DNA from: CAYPNF01 sp964411985
Lineage (GTDB): Bacteria > Verrucomicrobiota > Verrucomicrobiia > Limisphaerales > J093
DNA length: 64,000 bases
Assembly: GCA_964411985.1 (NCBI GenBank)
Contig: CAYPNF010000017.1
Span: forward strand, 75,193 to 139,192
Direction of reading: 5' to 3'
In this document: positions 19,450 to 26,542 of the stretch, one piece after another
How positions within the stretch are numbered: the stretch's first letter is position 1
How the letters are laid out: each line of letters starts with the position of its first letter
Translations under genes and position numbers: made by a program
The notes under the pieces: generated by a model
What the model saw: only the letters and a program-made list of their open reading frames with translations
Database searches by the model: none
Told to the model about the DNA's origin: nothing

Positions 19450-20829
19450 TCACCCTGAGCTTATCACCCCAAGCCGGGCCTTCAGCCGACGGGCTACGTT
19501 CTCGCACCAGCGGAACATCTGCTCCGTGACCTCTCGATCGGGGCGCCAGGCAAAGGCCAGCAAGGGGCTCTCCCCTACGGGGCTCGTGAGCAAGGGCTTG
19601 GGGGCTAGCCGGAGAACCTCCGCGTCCCGGGGTGATCGCCTCTCGGCCAAACACTGAAAGCTTTCCACCATCTGTCCACGAAGGGTCTCAAGATAGCCAG
19701 AGACACGCCCCACCGCGGCCGCCGACAGGGAGGTGTGGCGGCGAAATTCGGTCCAGAAGGTATCCACCAGTGCGTGGAGCCTCTCCTGACCGTGATCAGA
19801 CTCGAGCTTTACCAAGTCTGCGGCAATCCCTCTGGGGGTATCGAGACCGTACAGTCCTTTCCCCATCACCACCGTCAAGACCTCATGAGGATACCCGCCG
19901 TAGCGGAACAACAACTGGAGCAACGCCTCCACTCTCTTCTCGCGCTCTGCCAAATCCTCATTGTCGTCAGGCCCAGCGTCCTGCGGGACCGTTTCCACCT
20001 CCCCTGCGTCGTTCCCGCAAGGCAAGCCCCATTCCTGGCAGAGAGCGGCCACGAGACGTTCCTTCTTGCGGAGGCCTTTCACCGCCTCGGACACTTCCTT
20101 GCGCAACAAAAAGGCGTACAGATAACAATAGAGCCCGCCCTTTTCCGAATCGTAGCTGTCGGAAAACGCGAGTTTCCTCCAAGCCGCCGCCCAGACGAGT
20201 TGACTGATATCATCCTCATCCAGATCGGGCACGTGGATCCGCACTAGGATGTACCGTAGAAGGGCTTGTTGGAAGATGCGCATGATTCCCTCGAACGAAG
20301 CAAGCCCTTCTCGAACCATCCTCACCAAGTCGAAGTCTGAAAAGGAAGAATCTCCGCGACTGGGCACATCCTCGCCCTTGTCGGGAGTAATCCGGTCTCC
20401 GCCGCGAGCGAATGTCAGAACGCGCTCCCGTTTCAAGTGTTCCGCTACCAGGCTCAACAGGGGACGAATTGACGCCAAGGGAGCTTCGTAAGCGATGAAG
20501 CGCCAGATGTCGTTCCAAAGGAAATCTTGGAAGGCTTGATTGGCAAGTTCCTCACCCATCCCCATGCTCCGCAGGTGGGCTTCAATTCCAGAGTACAGCC
20601 GCCCCCGCAGAACCTCAAAAGCCTTGCCGCCGGCGCGCACTGAGGAAGCCAAACGCGCTTGCTCAGCCCGGCTGTGTCGAGAGTCGTCGACACCATGCGC
20701 CAGGCTACTGCCATGATTCTGTTGAAGTAGCTCGTCCGACAACCTACTTGAGAGGCTAATAGTCTTTGGCGGGGAGTGTCTAGCCCTTTTGATGACGGCT
20801 TCTTCAAGACTATCTTGCCGGGTTTTCAT
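19450..20829 (-). CDS. sigma-70-like regulator with two region-2-like segments
   Basis: 459 residues from ATG 20829 (KTRQDSLEE); an alternative start at 20886 adds 19 residues and neither has a clear ribosome-binding site. Two stretches resemble sigma-70 region 2: ANQAFQDFLWNDIWRFIAYEAP (about residue 115) and EDDISQLVWAAAWRKLAFSD (about 225), the latter followed by YCYLYAFLLRKEVSEAV, as in ECF sigma factors where an acidic D-x-x-Q/E-x-x-W motif precedes the core-binding helix. No standard region 4 helix-turn-helix is evident in the C-terminal half. It heads the minus-strand series that includes the adhesin and kinase genes. It may be a divergent sigma factor; a different alpha-helical regulator is not excluded. 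Confidence 0.4.
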   Translation of the reverse strand: MKTRQDSLEEAVIKRARHSPPKTISLSSRLSDELLQQNHGSSLAHGVDDSRHSRAEQARLASSVRAGGKAFEVLRGRLYSGIEAHLRSMGMGEELANQAFQDFLWNDIWRFIAYEAPLASIRPLLSLVAEHLKRERVLTFARGGDRITPDKGEDVPSRGDSSFSDFDLVRMVREGLASFEGIMRIFQQALLRYILVRIHVPDLDEDDISQLVWAAAWRKLAFSDSYDSEKGGLYCYLYAFLLRKEVSEAVKGLRKKERLVAALCQEWGLPCGNDAGEVETVPQDAGPDDNEDLAEREKRVEALLQLLFRYGGYPHEVLTVVMGKGLYGLDTPRGIAADLVKLESDHGQERLHALVDTFWTEFRRHTSLSAAAVGRVSGYLETLRGQMVESFQCLAERRSPRDAEVLRLAPKPLLTSPVGESPLLAFAWRPDREVTEQMFRWCENVARRLKARLGVISSG

Positions 20830-20886
20830 CCGGCCAAGGGAACCCCCCTGGCTTCGAAGGCACTCCAACGGTTGGCGGTCGGGCAC

Positions 20887-21322
20887 TCCAGAACCGCAGC
20901 AGGAGTGTGTCTGTCATTGCAGCGGAAGAAAATGAACTCTCATGCTCGTCTTCAGGCTGCCTCGACGGTGGGAGAGCTTTGCTTGACTGCCAGCTGGCGG
21001 GACACGAGTTCGCTGAGACGACTCAAGTGCATCTCTATGCGGGGGCGTGTGAAGCTGGAAAGCGATGAAGTCCATGATTCCAGCTCCTGGCCGACGCCAA
21101 GGGCATCTGGGGGCGAGAGCAGCCGATCGCTGTGGGCAGCCAGGATTCCTCACCTCGTTCAGGGCAGAGCACAAGCATCGAGCGCTCGCGTTAGTGAAAA
21201 TTACTCAATGTCTAGGCCTGAATATCGGCTTTGTGTTCGAGAATGCGCTTTAACTATTGACCGCAAGTCTTCGACATAATTAGGTTTTCTGCCGATTACA
21301 CTTTCAGCCACTCGTTGCCAAT
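20887..21322. other. divergent intergenic region
   Basis: About 430 bp between the sigma-like gene (minus) and the beta-propeller gene (plus). From about 21190 it turns AT-richer, as expected upstream of 21323. On the minus strand a 26-codon frame from 21032 (HLSRLSELVSRQLAVKQ) looks amphipathic but is too short to call. No repeat or RNA gene was recognised. Confidence 0.4.
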
Positions 21323-22387
21323 ATGAAACACCGTGCTTTTCTCCTCTCACTCCTGGTTTTCGCTTCTTCATCCCATGGCCAAGAGCTGCCACACGTCAAG
21401 GGGGCATCTATCTCGCTTTATGCGAGTGTCTCGGCCCCCTACGCCATGGATATGGCAAGCGATGGGACACTCTACGTCGGCAACGAGGGGGGACCTGATG
21501 CTGTGAAGGTATGGAAGATCGGACCGGGAGGCTCGCCCGTGGTGGGGTTTGGAAACCGTGGGATTGCCGATCCAGACGCAGTGATCGTGGACAGTTCCGG
21601 CACAGTAACGTCAATCCCTGGCAGCCTGCTTGTGGGGAGTTCGAGCGAAGGGATCTGCATGGTTCTTCCAAACGGGACGGTGACCACTCTATTTGCTCCA
21701 AGCACGACTATCGGGAATCCTGACAACTTCGTTTTTGATAACAATGGTCGACTGCTCTGGGCCACTTGGGATGCCGGAGCGGGAATTTCAACTATTAAGG
21801 AGGGCAAGCCTGTCACCCTGTATAGCGGCCCGGCCGGCCATCGAATAGCGGTTGACTCTCTGAACCGGATCGTGGCGTCGGTCTGGAGTAGCACGAATGT
21901 TGCCCTGATCTCGTCGAGCGGTCTTCTGCTCCAACCAGAATATTTCCATGCGATCCTGGATTCACCGCTGGCTCGAGGCAAAGGAGGCTATTGGGGAAAC
22001 GATATTTACGCAGTTGACCCCGAAAGACGTTTGATCAGGGTTGATGCGACGGGCAAGGTGACAGTCATGGGTAGCGGTTTTATCGCGGACGGGGCTTTCT
22101 TGTTTACCGATGACGGCGCGCTTTTGGTGAGTGAGGGGCCCAACAACAGAATCCTCAAAGTGGTTCCTGATAACGGGCCTCGCCTGCAAATCACAGTAGC
22201 GAGCGTGGACATTCAGTGGGAATCGGTGAGCGGACTCAATTATCAAGTGGAATATCTTTCCACGCTTACCACCAATCGATGGACGCCGCTGGGCTCGATT
22301 ATTGTCGGTAACGGTCAGACGAACTTTGTAACGGATGACGTACGAGGAAACGAGAAACGTTTCTACCGGGTTGTCGAATCGCCATAA
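21323..22387 (+). CDS. secreted NHL/SMP-30-like beta-propeller protein
   Basis: 354 residues with a clear signal peptide (KHRAFLLSLLVFASSSHGQ). Repeated blades have the pattern aspartate-glycine-x-LYVG: MASDGTLYVGNEGG, VDSSGTVTS, FDNNGRLLWATW, VDSLNRIVASV, VDATGKVTVMG, FTDDGALLVSEGPNNRILKV. This fits an NHL/gluconolactonase-type propeller. The end (LNYQVEYLSTLTTNRWTPLG ... KRFYRVVES) is the same C-terminal domain as in the giant adhesin and probably serves sorting or anchoring. It is transcribed alone. No enzyme residues can be assigned; ligand binding or an extracellular hydrolase-like role is possible. Confidence 0.7.
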   Translation: MKHRAFLLSLLVFASSSHGQELPHVKGASISLYASVSAPYAMDMASDGTLYVGNEGGPDAVKVWKIGPGGSPVVGFGNRGIADPDAVIVDSSGTVTSIPGSLLVGSSSEGICMVLPNGTVTTLFAPSTTIGNPDNFVFDNNGRLLWATWDAGAGISTIKEGKPVTLYSGPAGHRIAVDSLNRIVASVWSSTNVALISSSGLLLQPEYFHAILDSPLARGKGGYWGNDIYAVDPERRLIRVDATGKVTVMGSGFIADGAFLFTDDGALLVSEGPNNRILKVVPDNGPRLQITVASVDIQWESVSGLNYQVEYLSTLTTNRWTPLGSIIVGNGQTNFVTDDVRGNEKRFYRVVESP

Positions 22388-23210
22388 AGCAAACCAACCG
22401 CTGTTGGTGCTGGGTGGCTCAATTCCCTGAAGGAGCAGAGAGGCGTCCTGTCTGCTGCAACAGCCCAGGTGCGCCACCGAACTCGCCGGTGCAAGCTGAC
22501 AGAAGCTGAACCTGGTTTCGGCATAGGGTGGTTCGTGATTCGCAGCGGTGTTCGGCTACTGGTCCTTCGACGAAGGTTTCAGGTCTCTCGGCGGACCGTT
22601 TCTTTGGCTTAAAGCGAAGTGTGCCATCCCCGCTCGAGAATTGCCCTGCTTCTGTTCGAACGGCCAAAAGAAGGCGCGGTCGATGTTAATCGAACCCGCC
22701 CGGCCAGATCCTCTGAGTCCACTTTGCCGGAAAGCCACCCCAAGTACATCGTCGAATCCCACACAGGAGACGAATGAAATCCCTGCGGGCATGACGGAAC
22801 TTGTCGTCGTCATGAATCCTGGGATCCAACCACCCGCGCGGCGAGCTCGTAAAGGTACCGCGCTTCAGGGGCCTGTGAAGTGCAGGTAGGCCGAAGCGTC
22901 GAAAGTAGTGTCGTATGAAGAGGACAAGTCCCATCAAGTGACCACCTATCTAAAGGAGCGATCTGGATACCAAAGCACCCTGGAGTATCTGGACCAAACC
23001 GAGCAGAGAGAGGGAGAGTCGGAAGGCATTCACAACTCAAGGACCCGCGTAGGGCGTCTCAGTTCAGGGACAAACCAACGGGCACGAGTGTTCCCGGTCA
23101 ACGCTCTGGTTGCGGATGGTAGCCGTAGATGAACCAAGTGAACCAAGATCTGCTAAAGGGGGGGCTGAGATTCGCTTCACGAAGCACTGAAGTGGCGGGG
23201 CCAACTTGGT
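22388..23210. other. gene-poor region with no supported CDS
   Basis: About 820 bp. Frames are short and on both strands, and none has recognisable motifs. It contains a tandem TGAACCAAG pair (23130-23138 and 23139-23147) with its reverse complement at 23205-23213, next to the recombinase-associated gene. The disordered frames suggest decayed mobile DNA. Confidence 0.4.
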
Positions 23211-23573
23211 TCACCCAGCGAAGTTCGCCGTCACCTCCTGGAGCATGCGACGCCAGTCCAGAAGTTGTTGCTCACGATCCCCGCATCTCAGCAACTCCCG
23301 CAGACGGCGCTCGCTGAAAGCATGAATATCCAGTGGCTCGGGGGGAGCTGACAGGTCCCTCTGGATCTCTTCCGGCAACTTCAGAAGATTCATAATCTGC
23401 GTAACTCGAGCTCGTGAAAGGCTTTCTTTAGCAGCTATTTGAGATTGTGTGAGCGACCTATCCACTGACAATTCCTGGCGCCACCTCAGTGCAAGTTGAT
23501 AAGGGTGCGATCGGGCCTTGGCGAGCAGGTCAGTGGCCGGACAAACTGGAGTTGAATCATCGGATCCCTCCAT
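23211..23573 (-). CDS. recombinase-associated HTH protein (ParB/KorB-like)
   Basis: 120 residues from ATG 23573. The core is a helix-turn-helix: ALRWRQELSVDRSLTQSQIAAKE then SLSRARVTQIMNLLKLP, followed by EEIQRDL and a conserved tail, LDIHAFSERRLRELL. I recall small proteins of this pattern lying beside serine site-specific recombinases in Verrucomicrobia and Planctomycetes. No recombinase is present here, so this looks like a mobile-element remnant. An upstream in-frame start would read antisense through the GIY-YIG gene and is unlikely. A 23-residue fragment of a related gene is at 41177-41247. It lies just inside the distal tRNA repeat. Confidence 0.6.
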   Translation of the reverse strand: MEGSDDSTPVCPATDLLAKARSHPYQLALRWRQELSVDRSLTQSQIAAKESLSRARVTQIMNLLKLPEEIQRDLSAPPEPLDIHAFSERRLRELLRCGDREQQLLDWRRMLQEVTANFAG

Positions 23574-23709
23574 TTGAAAAGGCACTGGGCCCAGGACGAA
23601 GGGAAGTCCGCCCCATCGCAACAAGGGTATTGCGAGGCGGAACACAAGTTCCCAAGAAGTTCGGTCTTCGCCCCTGCCAGCGGAGCCATTTTCTGAGGGG
23701 AGGAGGTGC

Positions 23710-23982
23710 ATGTTCTTCGTATACATACTCCAGAACCAGGTAGGTAGGTTCTACGTTGGTCAGACCCATGACCTGGCCCAACGACTCGACTCCCACAACG
23801 ATGCAGGTCCGGTGCATGCCAAGTTCACGCGCAAGAACGGCCCCTGGCAACTGGTCTGGTACCAAGAATACCCAACCCGCTCCGCCGCCGTGACCCGTGA
23901 ACGACAAATCAAAGCCATGAAATCCTCCCGGTGGATTCTCGAGAACTTGCTCAAGGGTAGAGTCCCGACGCGTCGGGATTAA
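23710..23982 (+). CDS. GIY-YIG (URI-type) endonuclease-like protein
   Basis: 90 residues, a normal length for this single-domain family. It has the two core strands FVYILQN and FYVGQT (the GIY and YIG positions), then RLDSHN with the conserved Arg, and the Glu helix RERQIKAMKSSRW. The C-terminus, LLKGRVPTRRD, is encoded within a 16-bp perfect palindrome and stops at the start of the damaged tRNA copy. Related genes are often found next to tRNA genes and short palindromes in this phylum. Real roles include repair or mobile homing; no target can be inferred. Confidence 0.8.
   Translation: MFFVYILQNQVGRFYVGQTHDLAQRLDSHNDAGPVHAKFTRKNGPWQLVWYQEYPTRSAAVTRERQIKAMKSSRWILENLLKGRVPTRRD
23963..23978. 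repeat. 16-bp perfect palindrome
   Basis: TCCCGACGCGTCGGGA is its own reverse complement. It encodes the last residues of the GIY-YIG frame and abuts the tRNA-Asn remnant, replacing the original 5' half of the tRNA. Confidence 0.9.
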
Positions 23983-24133
23983 CCGGCGGGTTAGAGGTTC
24001 TCCCGACACGTCGGGATCTGGAGCCACCTCAATTCGGTTGAAATCCGAACTTTCTACCAGGCTCCTTACTCCCTTCATTTTCAAAGGGCCTGATGAACTT
24101 CCGGGCCATGGCGCTGGCCAGAAGTTCGTGTCC
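23979..24133 (+). pseudogene. damaged tRNA-Asn 3' half with duplicated flank
   Basis: 23979-24000 equals bases 476-497 of the intact tRNA-Asn gene, and 24018-24133 equals 509-624 with about six differences. The T-loop and T/acceptor segment between them is replaced by the imperfect palindrome at 24001-24016. The 5' half is missing, so no functional tRNA is made. It could be the far boundary (att-like) of a 23.5-kb insertion, or a captured copy carried by the GIY-YIG unit. Confidence 0.8.
24001..24016. repeat. imperfect 16-bp palindrome inside the tRNA copy
   Basis: TCCCGACACGTCGGGA has 7-bp arms TCCCGAC/GTCGGGA and differs from the perfect palindrome 38 bp upstream by one base. It takes the place of the 13 bases that end the T-arm in the intact tRNA. 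Confidence 0.85.
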
Positions 24134-24214
24134 ACACTCTCATCGTCATTCTCCTCTTCATACATTGCCGCACTTTAGGCGGCTGCGTCGACTTCCCTCT
24201 GACCAAGACGCGCG

Positions 24215-25891
24215 TTAACGGTAGATCGCCTTGCCCCAGCTTTCCGCGCGGTCCCAGTTGTTGGGGCGAGTGGGTTCGGAGAGGTTGCGAATCTCGACTA
24301 ACTGCCCCCGCCAGCGGCGTCCGGAGTTATCACTCCAATGGACGGTCCAAGTTGCCGCCAGGGTTTCGCCGGCGCGCGGAGCATCGCCCTGGGCTCTAAG
24401 CAGCGCCCACGGGATCGCGTATTCTAACGTGTAGCCTCGCCCGTCGGCATCCTTGCGAAAGGCAGCGCGGTAGCCGCTCGGATTGGTCTGGGGGCCGTGG
24501 AAGTCCATGCCGTAGCTGACATGGAGGCAGTCCTTTTGGCTGGGGGCATGATGCCAGAGGGTCAGATGAACCAGTTTCTCGTTCAGATCCTGAGGCCGCA
24601 GCTTGATCGGCTGACCTTGATAATAGACGTCGGCATTGGCATCCACTGGCCAGCCCAAGGCGCGGTCGGTCGAGATCCGAACCTGGACCCCCCCCCCACG
24701 CCACCCCGCGTCGCCGTCCGTCGCCGGGTCAATGACGTTGAGCATCGGGGCTGGATCCGCCACGTGGGCGCCCACGTAAAGGTAATCACCATCGTACATC
24801 ATCGCACCCTCGACGCCGCAATCCCTGGCGCCGTCGCATTCGCTGCGGAACGTCCTCTGTCGATCCCACTCGGACAAGTGGCCGTCAATCACCACCGGTT
24901 GGCTGGCAGGCATGATCTCGATCCGATCCCAGCGCGGCTGGTTCGCGAGCGGCAAGGTGTCCTTGTTGCCGGATTTCTTCTCCGGCAGTTGCCGCACGAA
25001 CCGGTCGGGGGCAAAGGGCAGGTTTTGGAACGTGTCGGTCGCGTCCGGATCGAGCCGGGCGGCACTTCCGGCGAGCATGCGCTGTGGGCTGTTCGTTCGA
25101 CCGCCGGCCGATTTCGCGGACGTGAAGACGCTTCCCTGGTAAACCTGCACCTCCGTGCCCCGGTCCGGACCTACCTTGACCCCAAACTCGGTGCCTACGT
25201 CCAACACGTTGGCGTCCCGGGTCTCCAGCACGAATCCGCTGGCGGCCTCGGGGACATGCACGACCGCTCGCCCCGCCTGAAGATAGGCTCGCATGGGGGT
25301 CTGCAATTCGAGCGTGGCGGGGCCTTCCAACAGGATCCGGGCACCATTTTGAATCGTCACTTCCATTGTGCCGGCGTCCAAAGAGAGCCGGCCCGGCCCC
25401 AGGCGTTGCCCCGGCCGAATGGCTCCTCGGGAATCCGCAGTCTGCGCCCCTAGACACCGGGTGACGACTGCCAAAGGTGCCGGCTGCGATGGCCTCAAGT
25501 TTGTCATCACCAATATTCCCACAACGAAGGCCAACGCAGCGAAAGCCCATCCCAACCGGAAAAGCGACGGCCTGCGTCGCGATAGCCAGGCCAGCCAATT
25601 GAAGCCCGGTTCTTCCTGGTCCGTACGATCCGGGCGGGGGCGGCACGCATCATCCTCGGCATGGCTGAACCGCGCCAACGGCTTGTCGGCGAGGGTCGGG
25701 CCATACTCCCACGAAAGCCGGGCATGGATGCTTCCGTAGGCCAGCAGGAAGGAGCGCGCCTGGTCGTCATGGCGCAATAGGTCATTCAAACGCCGATTCT
25801 CCGGCTCGCTCAACGCCTGGAGGTAGAACTTCTCGACCAGCCCCGCCAGTTCAGGGGTCACGCCCTTTTCCGGAGAACGCTCGTGGCTCAT
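24215..25891 (-). CDS. FecR-type anti-sigma factor with a CBM9-like domain
   Basis: 558 residues. The ATG (25891) overlaps the sigma stop by four bases (ATGA) and has a GGAGAA Shine-Dalgarno, so the pair is translationally coupled. Residues 1-110 are a cytoplasmic helical domain able to hold the sigma factor; a single membrane segment lies at ~112-132 (WAFAALAFVVGILVM). FecR follows (~150-255; GPATLELQTPM, AVVHVPEAASGFVLET, VLDVGTEFGVKV). From ~335 the protein is a CBM9-like beta-sandwich: VVIDGHLSEWD, MYDGDYLYVGAHVAD, YTLEYAIPWALL. The sugar-binding domain therefore faces the periplasm and may sense polysaccharide and signal inward, as RsgI-type anti-sigma factors do in clostridia. The fusion is seen; the sensing is inferred. 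Confidence 0.85.
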   Translation of the reverse strand: MSHERSPEKGVTPELAGLVEKFYLQALSEPENRRLNDLLRHDDQARSFLLAYGSIHARLSWEYGPTLADKPLARFSHAEDDACRPRPDRTDQEEPGFNWLAWLSRRRPSLFRLGWAFAALAFVVGILVMTNLRPSQPAPLAVVTRCLGAQTADSRGAIRPGQRLGPGRLSLDAGTMEVTIQNGARILLEGPATLELQTPMRAYLQAGRAVVHVPEAASGFVLETRDANVLDVGTEFGVKVGPDRGTEVQVYQGSVFTSAKSAGGRTNSPQRMLAGSAARLDPDATDTFQNLPFAPDRFVRQLPEKKSGNKDTLPLANQPRWDRIEIMPASQPVVIDGHLSEWDRQRTFRSECDGARDCGVEGAMMYDGDYLYVGAHVADPAPMLNVIDPATDGDAGWRGGGVQVRISTDRALGWPVDANADVYYQGQPIKLRPQDLNEKLVHLTLWHHAPSQKDCLHVSYGMDFHGPQTNPSGYRAAFRKDADGRGYTLEYAIPWALLRAQGDAPRAGETLAATWTVHWSDNSGRRWRGQLVEIRNLSEPTRPNNWDRAESWGKAIYR

Positions 25892-26412
25892 GCGAGTTCT
25901 CCCCGTTTCAGGGTTTGGTTGACGCATTCAAATAGGGTCATCCGTACCCGCTGCATCATTTTGTAGACCGCTTCGGCGCTCAGCCCTTGCGCTTGCGAAA
26001 ACGACTGGACCGTCTGGTCGCTGTGGTAGTATTGCCGCACCAGGTCACGCTGCCGATCGGGCAGCTTCTCTAGGCATTGGTTCAAAGCACGCGCACGCTC
26101 CCGCAACACCATGTCCTCGTCCATCTGCTGCTGACCCAATCGTTCGACGACATCCGGGTCCAGTGTCACGGCCAGCGATGTCTGTTTGCGGTAATGGGCA
26201 GCCACCAGGTTGCGAGCAATGCCACACAGCCAGGGCGACATTTCTCGTTGGCAGTCGAACCGATCCCGGATCTTCCAGGCGGTCAGGCTGACCTCCTGAA
26301 ACAACTCCTCCGCGTCGGCACGATTGGGCACCAGCGTGGCAATGAACCGATAGAGACCGCTCTGGCACTCGACGTACCGCTCGATGAACTGGTCGTCCCG
26401 GCTGTTGTTCAT
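25888..26412 (-). CDS. ECF RNA polymerase sigma factor
   Basis: 174 residues from ATG 26412 (NNSRDDQF). A longer frame from 26544 would read through the regulatory palindrome and is rejected. Region 2 is clear: LYRFIATLVPNRADAEELFQE, SLTAWKI, and PWLCGIARNLVAAHYRKQ. Region 4 is an HTH: CLEKLPDRQRDLV, then SFSQAQGLSAEAVYKMM, then RVRMTLFECV. It is transcribed divergently from the five-gene polysaccharide operon and overlaps its FecR-CBM9 partner by 4 bp. It likely binds core RNA polymerase when released and activates the enzyme operon. Confidence 0.9.
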   Translation of the reverse strand: MNNSRDDQFIERYVECQSGLYRFIATLVPNRADAEELFQEVSLTAWKIRDRFDCQREMSPWLCGIARNLVAAHYRKQTSLAVTLDPDVVERLGQQQMDEDMVLRERARALNQCLEKLPDRQRDLVRQYYHSDQTVQSFSQAQGLSAEAVYKMMQRVRMTLFECVNQTLKRGELA

Positions 26413-26473
26413 ATCTGTCGCAGGGCCTGGGTGGGGGGCTTCGTCAACCGCCCCAGAGGGCCTCGTCTGCAGA

Positions 26474-26537
26474 GTATTGTCGAAACTACAAATAATTGGA
26501 CAAATAAATGTCCAATTTTTACTGGAATCGACAATAC
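26474..26537. promoter_or_regulatory. 64-bp nested palindrome between sigma factor and enzyme operon
   Basis: Two inverted repeats share one axis at 26505.5: outer arms GTATTGTCGA (26474-26483) with TCGACAATAC (26528-26537), and inner arms AATTGGACA (26494-26502) with TGTCCAATT (26509-26517) around a 6-nt loop. It ends 5 bp before the start codon of the first enzyme gene and is 61 bp from the sigma start. It is a likely operator for a dimeric or tetrameric regulator, or an mRNA hairpin covering the ribosome-binding site. Confidence 0.7.
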
Positions 26538-26542
26538 ACGGC

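Noticed and set aside
22556..22813. 85-codon minus frame in the gene-poor region
   Set aside because: No motif and no ribosome-binding site, in a region of mixed short frames; not counted as a gene.
23557..24165. Minus-strand frame across the tRNA remnant and GIY-YIG gene
   Set aside because: It reads the palindromes and the tRNA copy; related text appears opposite the intact tRNA, so it is not a gene.
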